From Bemisia tabaci (taxonomy: Eukaryota > Arthropoda > Insecta > Hemiptera > Aleyrodidae), in assembly GCF_918797505.1 (NCBI RefSeq), contig NC_092796.1:33552098-33616097 (forward strand): 64,000 nucleotides of DNA, in the 5' to 3' direction. Every line of letters starts with the position of its first letter. The stretch's first letter is position 1. Positions 10,586 to 21,500 of this stretch are shown here, piece after piece. A program made the translations under genes and the position numbers. Below the pieces are notes generated by a model that was given only the letters and a program-made list of their open reading frames with translations, was not told the DNA's origin and did no database searches.

Positions 10586-11465
10586 CAGTTGCGATACATC
10601 GATTGGTCTGCTATTTAAACCTGTGGAAAAGGATCGATATACAAAGTATACCTCAAAAATCGATTCTTTACCATAGTCTCAAAAGGGAGATATCGATTAT
10701 ATATATCAATCATTCACGCTTCGCCACTACCGTGCTTTGCGATATATCGATTGCTCTGCCATTTGAACCCATAGAAAATGATCGATAAACAAAGTGTACC
10801 TCAAAAATCGATTCTTTACCATAGTCTCAAAAGGGGAGATATCGATAATATATATCAATCATTCACGCTTCGCCACTGCCGTGCTTTGCGATATATCGAT
10901 TGCTCTGCCATTTGAACCCATAGAAAATGATCGATAAACAAAGTGTACCTCAAAAATCGATTCTTTACCATAGTCTCAAAAGGGGAGATATCGATAGTAT
11001 AATCGATCATTCACACTTCGCCACTGGCTTGGTTTGCGATAAATCGATTGATCTGCCATTTGGACCTGTGGAAAAGGATCGATACACAGGGTATACCTCA
11101 ATAATCAATTCTTTATACCATAGCTTCAAATAGGGAAATATTGATAATCGATCATTCACGCTTCATGACTGGCGTGCTTTGCGATAAATCGATTGATCTG
11201 CCATTTAAACCTATGGAAAATGATCGATCAACAGGGTATACCTTAATAAACGATTCTTTACCATAGCTTCAAAACGGGAAATATCGATAATCGATCATTT
11301 ACGTTTCATCACTTGCGTGCTTTTCCGATAAATCGATTGATCTGCCATTTAAACCTATGGAAAAGGATCGATCAACAGGGTATAACCTTAACAGTCAACT
11401 CTTTACCATAGCCTCAAAAGGAGAAATATCGATAATCGATCATTCAAACCTCGCCACTACACTAG
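10586..11465. repeat. Tandem array of a hAT-like MITE (family C), six units of about 148 bp
   Basis: Units begin with GCGATAxATCGATTG at 10589, 10739, 10888, 11036, 11181 and about 11326, spacing 145-150 bp. Each contains CTGCCATTTxAACCxATxGAAAA, GATCGATAxACA, AATCGATTCTTTACCATAG, ATATCGATAAT and CGCTTCGCCACT, the same order as the dispersed family C copies. At the junctions the 3' end CGCCACTG and the 5' end CAGTGGCG are merged into one shared CGCCACTGGCG-like block, so units are fused at their palindromic termini. Units 1-3 are most alike; 4-6 are more diverged. ORFs here are by-products. Confidence 0.9.
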
Positions 11466-11604
11466 CACTACCACGACCGCCAAGAACGATAACTCGCCTT
11501 CTGCACGATGTTCGGAGCTATGCTTGCCATCGTTAATCACTATCATGCTCACTCGCGCTTTAATCTCTCCCGGCCGCCGGACCCGGAGTCGATCGTCGCC
11601 CATG

Positions 11605-11857
11605 CTGCCGTGCTAGGGAAGAACGCCGTATGAACATTCGAGAGTTGCCAAATTTCTTCTCAGAAAATGGTTATTTTCGAGGGAAGTTGTGAATATTTTT
11701 CCTCGAAATTTTCAGGAACTTTAGGTGGTATTGCGAACAAAATCATCTGAGAAATTGGAGGGAAAATCTTTACAAATTTTCCAGAAACTTCGTGATGTGC
11801 GGAAGGAAATTTGGCAACGCCTGAAGGTTCATACGGCGTTTTTCTTTAACACGGCGG
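11605..11857. mobile_element. Family A MITE, copy 7, CATG duplication
   Basis: Left end CTGCCGTGCTAGGGAAGAAC, right end GTTTTTCTTTAACACGGCGG, 253 bp. CATG occurs immediately on both sides (11601-11604 and 11858-11861): a perfect 4-bp duplication differing in sequence from TACA or TATT at other copies. Confidence 0.93.
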
Positions 11858-12053
11858 CATGCCCCTTTGGTTTTTCATCGAGCACCTTCTTACTTTAGCG
11901 CTTTGAAAGGAAAAGGGCTCATCTTGTAACGTAAGCTTCTTTCGCGCGAGAGCGTTATTTTTGATGGAGGTCTAAACTGAAGTCTCGGAATTCGCAGGAT
12001 TGACCTATTTGCGAAATTTCTTCTCGTTAAACACGAAATCACTGGAGAATTGG

Positions 12054-12177
12054 ACGTATTTAAATCGAAAGGAACTATATCCATTCTGACAAGATCCCTT
12101 AGATCCATTAGAATATATTAATGACAGAGGTCATGTCACAATGGATATAGTTTCTTTTGATTTAAATGCTTCCAATT
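12054..12177. mobile_element. Family K MITE, copy 2
   Basis: TTGGACGTATTTAAATCGAA at the left and an inverted ATTTAAATGCTTCCAA at the right, with GGAACTATATCCATT against AATGGATATAGTTTC inside. AATT lies at both ends. Only about 125 bp; interior much shorter than copy 1. Confidence 0.8.
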
Positions 12178-12680
12178 GATGGTTTTTCTTGTTTTGCACT
12201 CTCATTTTCGCGCAAATAACTACCTTAAATTGGAATCTTGCGAAATCTGGGATTTGGAATCTACCCCCTTGTAAAGTTCCTCCTTGCAAAACACACATTT
12301 TCCTTTAAAATTAAATATGGTTTATTTATCATCTTTAGAGAATTTACTCAAAGGTATTTCACTGAAGCTCACTCCTTTACATCAAGGAAAAAACCATAAT
12401 TTATATAAAACACTTGCAGAGTTTTTGGTTTAAGGGACCGACTTTCTCGGTCATGGGAACTAAAATTTGGTTCAGGTGCACATTAATTTTAGCAATTATC
12501 CCAAAATGCATATTCCTGTCAGAGAATTTCCTTATTTGAACGGGAGTCCTTGGTTCCTATGACCAAAAGGATAAAAAATCAAGGGTTTTATAAGAACAAA
12601 AGTTTAATCCATGTCACTGAAACATTATTTTGCTTCGTGTACAAGGAGATCTGCAAGGTCTGAGAATCTAGGATTTCCCG
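12178..12680. other. AT-rich stretch, nothing recognised
   Basis: No ORF above 70 codons, no tandem or inverted repeats seen. Confidence 0.4.
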
Positions 12681-13234
12681 AATGGACCACTAGACAAGGT
12701 ACGAATTTCAGCATTCTGATACATGTTTTTCAACCAAAATTTCACGTAGAACACGATGCGCATAACAAAATTTACCGCAATCAACTCCTTACGAAGATAT
12801 TCAATGATTCTTGATACGTGAATTCACACCACCCGCTCATGAAAACTCAATACTCTACGTGACTCATATCGCACGCTAAACGTTCTCATGATAGTCTCTA
12901 CGATATAAAAATCTGGCAGCCTCAATCTTGACACTTTGGCTCAGCTATAGCAAATTGCTAATAGTTTGAACAACACATGGTGGGAAATGAACATTGCTCG
13001 ATTGAGAAGCTTGCTGAAACCGTTGAAGTGCGCGATTTGACTCACGTAGAGCTTTGAGTTTCTTGTGAGTGGGCAGTTCAAATTCCTCGTAACCAATGTG
13101 AAATAAAAACGTTAATATCTCCGTTAGGAGTTGGTTTCAGTAATTTTCGTTGTGTGAGTCGTATTCTACGTGAAATTCTGGTTAAGTATCATACATCAGA
13201 TTGCTTAAATTCGTACCTTGTCTAGTGGTCCATT
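12681..13234. mobile_element. Family O foldback element (554-bp palindrome)
   Basis: Left end AATGGACCACTAGACAAGGT, right end in inverse (ACCTTGTCTAGTGGTCCATT). The arms pair for about 270 bp: AAAATTTCACGTAGAAxACG, CAACTCCTxACGxAGATATT and CTCTACGTGAGTCA-like blocks occur in both, inverted, in mirror order around a centre near 12958. Related arms recur near 47.7-48.4 and 48.9-49.0 kb. No coding capacity. Confidence 0.85.
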
Positions 13235-13445
13235 GGACAATTTCCTTTCGTAAAACACAATTTTTTGGAAAACTTGTGTATTTGGACATTGATTTTTCAA
13301 ACGATTGAATTTATCGTTTAATCCAGTGCGTTTGCAACTTTCACCAGAAAAAATCAATATTTTCCCTCAAAAATAAACACTGTACCAAGGGGAATTAGGC
13401 AAAGTTCAAAAACAGCCTCTTTCATGAGTGAGGCATTGATGGTAC

Positions 13446-13610
13446 CAGTGGCGTGGCGTTAATTGCGATCTATCGATTGATATGTAATTTAAACCTATGG
13501 TAAGGAATCGATTATTAAGGTGTTCGCTGCGAACACCCTGTTTATCGATTCTTTTCCATAGGTATAAATGGCAGATCATTCGATTTATCGCAAACCACGC
13601 CACGCCACGG
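13446..13610. mobile_element. Family C hAT-like MITE, perfect 8-bp duplication
   Basis: CAGTGGCGTGGCG at the left and CGCCACGCCACGG at the right, 165 bp, with a palindromic core GGTGTTCGCTGCGAACACC. GATGGTAC is duplicated exactly at 13438-13445 and 13611-13618. CAGTGGCG-type ends with an 8-bp duplication are the signature of the hAT superfamily; the element is too short to encode transposase. Confidence 0.95.
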
Positions 13611-13618
13611 GATGGTAC

Positions 13619-14127
13619 CTATATCTGAACAACTCTGATTTACCTTCCATCGCACGAACTCGCTAAAATAATAGCGAGTTAGTGATTCAGGTCGAAGCGC
13701 GGGACGAGGCCTTAATTCCAAAGGCGGAGAGGTGATAAGGTTACACAACAACTGATACAGCGCTGCTGCGGCGAAAGTGAAAAGACCAACCGCGAAAGGA
13801 GCCCTAATTCCTGCCTTTGGCCGGGCTCCAACGGGGAATCCTTATCTTGGGCGAGGGATTTTTATCCCCGAAACATCCCTGGATCAAACACGTTAACTAT
13901 ACTCGCCGCGGCTCACGCTTGGCGCTCTGCCACGAGTTTTCCATTTAATAACCGAGGCCCCGAGCACGGAGCGAATATTTTTCATTTTTCACCGTCAGGC
14001 AAATGCTCCGCTTTCGAGTCAATTTTCGGGATTGAGGGATCCCGACGAAATGAATTTCGTATTTGAGTTCTCCGCGGGAAACGATCTCGAGTACCCCTAA
14101 TGACGATCGTCGCAAGCGGTGGCGATT
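13619..14127. other. Unique sequence, no gene seen
   Basis: Moderately CG-rich without a recognisable product; the minus-strand frame of 13945-14133 has no family resemblance. Confidence 0.4.
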
Positions 14128-14512
14128 CTGCAAGTTTGCAACGCTGTATTTCCTCCGTTTAAACCCGTGGAGAATGTCGATTTTATGTGAGGCAAGTTAC
14201 CTTACCAGCGGGCTGATTATTGAAACTGGTAGACAAAGCTATAGACAAAGAAGACGTAGGGAGTATGTAGCAATCCTATTGGTTGAGATGGGTGGTTCTT
14301 ATAGACTAAGGGAGAAAATGATGGACTAACTAAAGGGTCTCTCATGGGTTGCCGATAGTTAGTCTATTACCTACCTCCTTTGTCCATTGCAATCCCCCGA
14401 TTCCACCAATAGGATCCTTCCATATCCCTATTGTCTTCTTCGTCTATAGCTTTGTCTATCAAGTTCGATAATCGCCCCGCTGGAATCGATTGGTTTATAC
14501 AGAAGAAAGTTT
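14128..14512. mobile_element. Diverged family C copy interrupted by family B
   Basis: TTTGCAACGCTGTATTTCCT followed by GTTTAAACCCGTGGAGAATG and TTACCTTAC lies left of the B element; GAATCGATTGGTTT lies right. Joined in order these match the CATTTAAACCTATGG...CACCTTAATAATCGATTC order of family C, so B landed in an older C copy. Confidence 0.6.
14206..14482. mobile_element. Family B MITE, copy 1
   Basis: CAGCGGGCTGATTATTGAAA at the left and TCGATAATCGCCCCGCTG at the right, 277 bp. The interior has GACAAAGCTATAGACAAAG and its inverse, CCTATTGGTTGAxATGGGTGG and its inverse, and a centre around ACTAACTA/TAGTTAGT. Non-coding. No target duplication is obvious. Confidence 0.88.
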
Positions 14513-15341
14513 ATGTTGTCGGAAGGACCGTATCAAGATCGCCGTGTCGTTGATATTAGACGTAGAAACTAGGTGTCTGGACGGATCTTCTTTTTTTTCT
14601 CTTTTTCTCATTCTTCCATCTATTCATTTTTTTCACCAATAAAATTACAAAAAAAAGTAAAAATAAAACAACTAGAGTTTTCGGCGATTTTCTCACTTTT
14701 GTGGAGAAAATATCCAATTTTTTTGAGGAAAGTTTAGATCTGTGGCAAGAGATCGTTGGAAAGAGAAGAGAGGGGGTTAAAAATCCGAATCTTTGCGTTT
14801 CACATTGTATGAGCATCTCCTAGCTTGCAAAGTTGTAACTGACCCACTGCAACTACAATTGAAATCTATATATTACGATTAGAACTTGTGTAGTTTGAGA
14901 TGTTTTTGCAATTGTTTCGCGAACACGTATCCTGTCCTTCCGGTGGAGAAAAACAGAGCGAAAGACCAATATTGCGATCTCTCACGGCTCCAGCGAGAGG
15001 GATCCGTGTTCCGGTTTTGTTCTACACGGTTAACTGCTCGAAACTTTTCGTCTGTTTGGTTATTATTTTCATTGCGGGGCAATATCACTCAAAACTAGAG
15101 TTTGTCTCGAGCTCCGGGGGAAAATGGGACGATGGAAAGATGAGGGTTCAAGATGCTTATCTTCTCGAGTTTGTCGCCATTTTATGGCCCCTGTCTTCCC
15201 GATTTCCCGGCCGAAAGTCTGGTGCGATAGAGTGCCCGTCTTCCCTTCATCATTTTTCCCGACCATGTTGCCTTGTGCCCTAAAATAAGGCGCAAGAAAC
15301 CCTCGAAGAAGTGACCCTTAGAAAAGATCTGACCCTATGAC
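14513..15341. other. Unique sequence, no gene assigned
   Basis: Overlapping frames at 14886-15283 on both strands (largest 127 codons) show no recognisable family. A T-rich/A-rich low-complexity patch spans 14588-14670. Confidence 0.35.
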
Positions 15342-15584
15342 CAACGGGTTGATTATTGAAATTGATAGACAAGGAGGACATAGGGAATATGGACCGATTC
15401 TATTGGTTGAGGTGAGTGGTTCCTAAAGACTAAGGGAGGAAATGATGGAGTAACTATGGGGCCTATCGTAGGTTGCCTTTAGTTAATTTATTGTCCATGC
15501 CATCCACCACCCGCTTCTACCGGTAGGATCCCTCCTTATCTCTTTTGTCTTCTTTGTCCATTGATTTCAATAGTCGGTCCACTT
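15342..15584. mobile_element. Family B MITE, copy 2 (diverged)
   Basis: CAACGGGTTGATTATTGAAA at the left, ATTTCAATAGTCGGTCC at the right. Internal blocks GATTCTATTGGTTGA, ATGATGGAGTAACTA and CACCCGCTTCTACCGGTAGG match copy 1. Termini more eroded than in copy 1. Confidence 0.8.
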
Positions 15585-16550
15585 CATCGGATGACGGTCC
15601 CAAGTCAATGTACAATGGCCAATTTAAGTAACACTGATGTAAGTCTTCATCAGTGTAAGTTCATTGCTCACGAGGACTGATCTTACTGTTGACCGGTGGT
15701 TACTCTGAGATCAGCGTTGAGCTGGAACTTATCAAAACTGACATATGAGTTACGTGCTACGGTCCCAGTCTTTTTTCACTTACGATCAGTCCGTTTTTTT
15801 GAACACGGCGGGAGCTTTCATTTACAAGATAGCAAAATTTCGAGACTTTTCTTTTAGTTGGGTAAATTTCATTGACCTTTTCAAGTACTTCATGACGTTT
15901 AAAGGACTCAAAACTCGGAACCGAAGGGCTCGTAGGTCAAGGCACCAGGTATGTGCGATCGTCCTCAAAAATCAACTACAGGCGTCAATGTCAAGGTGGA
16001 GTTTTCTCAAATTTCCAGATCTCTGAGAAAAAATTCAAAGATTTCAAACTCAACGAAACTTCGCCACCCTGCACATATGTGTCCGGCTGCGGCGACCGTT
16101 ACAAAAGAGGGCAACAATGTCCGACTCGAGCGATACACACTCGCGGTTGATGACGTCACGATGCACTTATATCCACTTCATCCACATCTTGGCCGGTTCT
16201 AACGGGTCATCCCACTTCTGCTGCCCCCGTGCCCCCCTCCCCCCCCCCCGTCGGGCCCCCGATTCATCTCGCTGAGCTCGACAGGACATAATCTTTCCGC
16301 CCTTCTTGCCTCGGACCCCGTGGCGCCAGTGTTTTCCGCAACATTTCCATCTCACACTCCGTCGCCGCCGACAATTGTTTTGTTTCGCCTCGCCCCTCCC
16401 CCTTATCGCCCCCAACATCAACCCCAGGCCCTCGCTCCTGCACCTTTTTTCTTGACCCAGTTGCATATTTCTCAGACCCTTGCATAAAATTAACTGCAAG
16501 GCGGGGGCACCGGAAATGGATCGGAAAGAAAAACAATTTCCAGCTCGCTG
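15585..16550. other. Unique sequence with C-rich patch
   Basis: 15745-16026 (+) holds a 93-codon frame without a recognisable domain. From 16200 to 16460 the sequence is C-rich and CpG-containing; long minus-strand frames (16167-16587) are compositional. Confidence 0.35.
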
Positions 16551-17238
16551 CTGCCACGCTAGGGAACAACGTCGTATATGTCTTCAAAATTTGCCAAATT
16601 TCCTCTTAAAATCACGAATTTTTGGGGAAATTTATCTTCTAATCTTTAGGAAAATTATACAGAGTGTTCCAAGGTTAAACCGTCAAACTGCAGGGATGTG
16701 TCACAAGGGTGAAAATCGACTCTTTCCTTATATAAAATTTTTCACAAAACTGATTTTTAAGGTGGCTATACCCCCTCCCCCTTCCCCTAGTTTGGGGTAA
16801 TGCATTGCTATTCGTGCATTGGAAAAAGGCAATGCACCGGATCTCATAAAAAATGGCATGGAACCATAATTTGATACGCTGAATTAATTAATACCCATTC
16901 CGACTTTCTATAATGTAACTAATGAGTTTGTAACGTATCAAACTATGGGTGCGTATCAATTTCATGAGATTCGGTACTTCACCGTTGCCAACATGCAGGA
17001 GAAAACTATTTATTTCCCAGAACTTGGGGAGGAGGAGGTCCGGCAGCTCCTTTAAAAAACAATACGAGAAAACAATTTCACACTCGACAAAATCCTTCCT
17101 TTCGCAAGTGAAACGAAAGCATCTGGAAATATTTAGAGGAGAGAGGACATGGTCATTACTTTCCTCTGAAATCAATGATATATCGCGGGAAACATGACAA
17201 CGTCCAAAGGTTTATACGTTGTTTTCCCTCAGCATGGC
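16551..17238. mobile_element. Family A MITE, copy 8, split by a 0.5-kb insertion
   Basis: The left half (CTGCCACGCTAGGGAACAAC then TTTGCCAAATTTCC) ends near 16672; the matching right half (GACAACGTCCAAAGG, GTTTATACGTTGTTTTCCCT) lies at about 17185-17238. The intervening 510 bp starts with GAGTGTTCCAAGGTTAAACC and carries an 82-codon plus-strand frame with basic composition; it is not recognised. The insert may be another element. Confidence 0.6.
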
Positions 17239-17298
17239 TCACTAAGTATGGGCTGTTTGCATTCACTGTCGGCACTGGGTTCTCAGCCCGGAAACATG

Positions 17299-17545
17299 AA
17301 TCGTGCTACGGAAGAGCACCGAATGAACATTCCAATCCTGCCAGATTTCCCTCTATAGAACATCGCTTTCTGAAAAAAAAATTCGTGCATTTGTCCCTGA
17401 GCTTTCAGATGAATTGTAATGTAGTACGAAATAAATTCTCCGGATATTTTTAAGACAAAATTCACGCATTTCTCAGGAAATTCGTCTTTATCAGAGTAGA
17501 TTTGGCAACGTACCAACGTTCACACGTTGTTTTTCCGACTGATCG
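17299..17545. mobile_element. Family A MITE, copy 9 (diverged)
   Basis: AATCGTGCTACGGAAGAGC at the left, GTTCACACGTTGTTTTTCCG at the right, with CCAGATTTCC and AGATTTGGCAACG at the expected positions. Both terminal 6-mers are degraded. Confidence 0.7.
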
Positions 17546-19050
17546 CCACAGGGCTCTTGTATTTCCTCCGTCTCATGGAATTTTTTTAGCTGTTTTGCTT
17601 TTTTCCTTGAAATTCGAGTACATCCATTAGTTTTAAGTAGCTTGCTTTTTTAAACTGTCACCTAAAAGAAAAGATCTCTGAAAAAGGAAGTTTTTAAGAG
17701 AATTTTCAATATTCAGCCCGCGCTCAAGAAATATTGTATTATTAGCAGTTTCTCATTGTAAAGCCTTGTCCAATGGGTCTGTTGCACGCAAATGATACAG
17801 CCTTGCTAAGTTTGAAATTCACTCCTTCCTGCGTAATTTGAGTAGTTTGGAACACGCTCTTTCAAATGTCTTGCGTCTGAGGGCAGTTTTTAGTCACCGG
17901 AAACAAGCAAATGGTAACTTCAGGCGGCCTTGGTGGTTGCCGGTAACTGTCGATTCATTTTTGTTGCTCATTTTTTTGTTTAAAACATGATTTTCGATGG
18001 TGATCCATGCTTTAAGTCCTGAACGCAGTGCGGCTGCATGTTAGCGCCTGCAAGACTGCATGGATACTTCAAGCATTGCGCGTACATCATGGTGCGCACT
18101 TTAATAGTCAAAAATCCGTTTTTTTTTCGGTTTTGAACCTACCTCACTTTCTCCACCTTTACTCTTTGCGAATAAGAGACCCAATTAAGTGACCATTTGA
18201 CTCCCTCTCTATGTCTTGTAATGTTTTAGCAAGCTGGACTGTTTACTTTCTCGCACCCTTTGCGGATGCGAGAAGTTTTATTTATTTATTTATTTATGTT
18301 TTAATTATCTTTTTTTTGCAAAAAAACTCGTACAAACGGGTGTGTTTTGACCCGCATATGACCGGAGTACATATTTCTGAAACTCAAAAGACAAACAGTG
18401 TCGGAGAACTCGTGAAAAAAAGGAGGGAGAGGAGCAACTTTACGGTTGCGGCAAGACCGAACTCCGGGCGTAGCTATCGTTTACGAAATCTTAATCGAGC
18501 AAACCGCTAACCGAGGTATAATTCGTTTTTGATGGCTCTAAAACGTGATTTCAGCTCACGATAAAGCTGCAACTGGCTTAAATTTTCTAGAAAAACAGGA
18601 GGGGAAAAGAGGAAAATTTAGCGCTGCCGCATGCCTGTATGGGAGGTTCCTAACTCAGGAGTCCTGAGAGAGGAGCAGGGTTAGGTTTTTTTTCTTCGTT
18701 TTTCTATGGAGCATGAATATTTTTTTCACCATCACGCTTCTTGGAATCTATCTCGCACGCGCTTCGCAGATAAGCTGAAAACTGAGCGTTTAATAGGACA
18801 TCAAGAAATGAAAAATGTGTGGACGTTTAATTTTTCGAAACCGTTGTAGGATAACGGACGAGGAAAAGATTATAGCTGATGTTCCACATCTCCGATGCAG
18901 AAACGGATGCTATGTACATTACTGTCTTTCCTCTACACTGTTCCTATTGTAAGCTGCCTCACAGGCATAAACCTTTACTCTTCGATATTACCCGAGGCTT
19001 TTCCGTATGTTACCCTACTCAGATAGAGTGAGCGGACGTCGAGAGTACAC
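17546..19050. other. Unique AT-rich sequence, no gene seen
   Basis: A 99-codon plus-strand frame at 18211-18510 contains an ATTTATTTATTTATTT simple run and has no recognised domain. Nothing else of note. Confidence 0.45.
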
Positions 19051-19141
19051 GGTAAGAAAAATTAACCAACATTATGTGTTAGTACGGGAAGTCAAACACA
19101 AAGATACGTAAACGTGCGGTTATTTGGTTAGTTTTTCTTGG
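19051..19141. repeat. Short inverted repeat (91 bp)
   Basis: GGTAAGAAAAATTAACCAA at the left faces TTGGTTAGTTTTTCTTGG at the right with a spacer of about 55 bp. Could be a truncated foldback element. Confidence 0.6.
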
Positions 19142-19397
19142 ATTAAATGGACTGCGTTGTGAGTAGTGTTATACAATGTTTGTAATAACGCGTAGATGTA
19201 ACTATTCGTGCTTACTGGATGTGCGTGTTGCATAGACAAACATTTGAAGGCATTTTATTTAAAAAAAAAATGGCACCCTGAAGAAACTTTGTATGCTCGA
19301 TGGATATTTGAATTGCTAATACAAACAAATAGAAGGCGCTCTATCTTGTTCACCTTTGCCACGCGGATTTGCGGAACGCGACTATTTTTTGTCAAGG

Positions 19398-19574
19398 TTT
19401 CAAAAAAAATTGATTGAAGCCGGACCGCGGTTAAAAATGTTAATTCACTGTTTAATACATTATATTTTTGCATTTCAAAGACATGTCGCACGATTCGTCT
19501 GAAATGCATCCGTTATAATGCAATAGTGAATAAACATTTCTAACCGTGGTCCGGCTTCAATCACTTTTTTGAAA
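19398..19574. mobile_element. Foldback element, 177 bp
   Basis: Left arm TTTCAAAAAAAATTGATTG followed by AAGCCGGACCGCGGTTAAAA pairs with the right arm (TAACCGTGGTCCGGCTTCAA, TCACTTTTTTGAAA). Arms of about 70 bp include TTAATTCACTGTTTAATAC against TGCAATAGTGAATAAAC; the centre is near 19485. Unknown family. Confidence 0.8.
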
Positions 19575-21109
19575 TTAAAAAAAAAAAACCACACAATTCG
19601 CAACTCCGTACATATACTAGTGTCCCTCTTTTTTAAGCGTTAATACATTTTCTGAATCTCCGAAGAGCCAGAGAGTTTGTAAAGTTAAATTACTTTTGTC
19701 ATGTGGTCGTTTCATTACGGTACTTAAAACATTGCATGTGCGGACAAATAATAGAGTACGATTCCGCGACCAAAAAACCGCATACCTCCATTAAAATCTC
19801 CGGGCAAGTTCGCGATTTCAACGGCAGCAACAGCTCCCGGCAAAACATACGTTTCGAACGAGCAAATGCTGAATCTCGGCATAAAAGCCGAGGCGGCCAG
19901 CGCTGCAAAAGACGCGAGCGAATTTTAAATACCGACCCACGCTAATAACTAACGCTTTAAATTGATTTATGCACCTTATCCATTAGTTATTAACAAGAGC
20001 TCTCTTGTCCGCTGTGTGAGGTTAACTTTGGACAAACGCCAGCTCCCCCGCCAGACCCCCCGTTCCCCGCCGCCATCGCACAGTTGCGAGATTGACCTAA
20101 TAAATCACCACTGTCCCCCTGATAATATTCATGTTTAATAACGTGATCTGGCAACCTTGATCATTCCGTCTCAGCATAACTACCCCTCCGTCCCTGCCAC
20201 CCTTTCCTCCGCCGGAAGCCGCAGCGTCGAGGGGGGAGGGTGGGAGGGGGTGGCGACACTCTCATAACCTGTAATCCGGAGGTGATGTACTAGCTTTTTG
20301 CTGTCCACTTTCCATTCGTTCCGGAAAAAATCTTGTCCGGAAGTCCGAGGTGCTCGGAAGTGCTCTCTGGATTTTCTATGAGCTCCATAATTCTTTAAGA
20401 CAACACTTTTTGTTTGGGTTTTCTTCCTTTTTGTTTTCCTTTTTCGATAGCCCGTCCATGCATAAAGAGGTGCTGGGAGAGAGGAAAAACTTCGGTTATA
20501 CGAACCGAATGGTTCAGTGCGCGCTTTTCAATTCATGAGATTGAACCGTGAATCGGGCGAGCTGCCCATAAACCGAGTTGAAACATTGATCATCATAGTG
20601 ATCCTGGATGATAAAATTGCACTACTTATTGCGGTGAGTATCCTCAGAATGAAACAGCCAGCGTGAAAAACTTATATCTAACATTTTGAAACATGTACAT
20701 GTATTATGATACGTTAAGAAAATGAAAAAATCAGCTCATACAAAACTGCAATAACAGTACTTATTTTAAAAAATTCACTTGTAAAGAGATGAAAAACGTA
20801 GAGTAAACATCATGCGCTACAGCGCAGGTTTTGGTTGCCTCTTAGTGATTAAAATCGGGATATGTTTTCATGTTTTCGGCCTTAGTTACGTATTTAGTTT
20901 TACAGCAAGTTGGAAAACGATGGAAGGAAGATTTGAGAATAAAAAAGTCAATCCAGATTTGAAAAATTCAAAAATCCTGTCAAAAATAGAGCTTTTGGTG
21001 TATCTTTTACAGTTTCTAGGAATGCCATTGATTTTTGGCTAGAATGAAAGGTACGAGACTTGTCTCCGGTATAGAGTTAAACATTTGTACAAAATTGGCA
21101 GTCAATAAG
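19575..21109. other. Unique sequence, no gene seen
   Basis: CpG-poor apart from a G/C-rich patch near 20040-20260 (GGGGGGAGGGTGGGAGGGGG). The plus frame at 20812-21042 is hydrophobic at its start but has no recognised family. Confidence 0.4.
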
Positions 21110-21500
21110 TGTTCCCCAAAAATGGGCCCTTCTTTCGGGAATCCAGAGATATTCTTGTTAAAACGAAACCGTTTGATGAGAGCAGCCTCTGTCATAATTT
21201 TTATTCCTAGTTTAAAGCTGATTGTGGTGATAAAGCATTGCAAAGTTTACTTTTTCAGCACATGACGAGGCATGTTTTCAATGCTAAACAATATAGACTT
21301 GACAATTCCGTGATCCACTGAAAAATGGACATTGTTCAGCATAGAAAAAAATACCTCATCATGTGCTGAAAAGGTGAACTTTGCATCGCCAGATCCTGGT
21401 TTGAACTCGAAATGAAAATTATAACTGAAGATGTTCTCATCATTGGGGTTTCGTCTGAACAAGGATATCTGTGGATTCCTGCAAAAAAGGTCCAATTTTC
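21110..21500. repeat. Large imperfect inverted repeat
   Basis: The left arm (about 21115-21262) and right arm (about 21357-21497) are homologous in inverse orientation: GGAATCCAGAGATATTCTTG faces CAAGGATATCTGTGGATTCC, and TTTTTCAGCACATGA faces TCATGTGCTGAAAA. A second nested pair, ATGCTAAACAAT against ATTGTTCAGCAT, lies at the centre. A minus-strand 123-codon frame (21247-21618) crosses the right arm. Its unusual openness could reflect a coding origin, but no family is recognised. Confidence 0.7.

Noticed and set aside
10586..11465. CRISPR-like array
   Set aside because: Units of 148 bp are repeats throughout, without unique spacers, and match dispersed hAT-like copies.
16167..16587. Two overlapping minus-strand ORFs of 107-110 codons
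   Set aside because: C-rich composition gives arginine/glycine-rich strings in both frames; the end is in family A.
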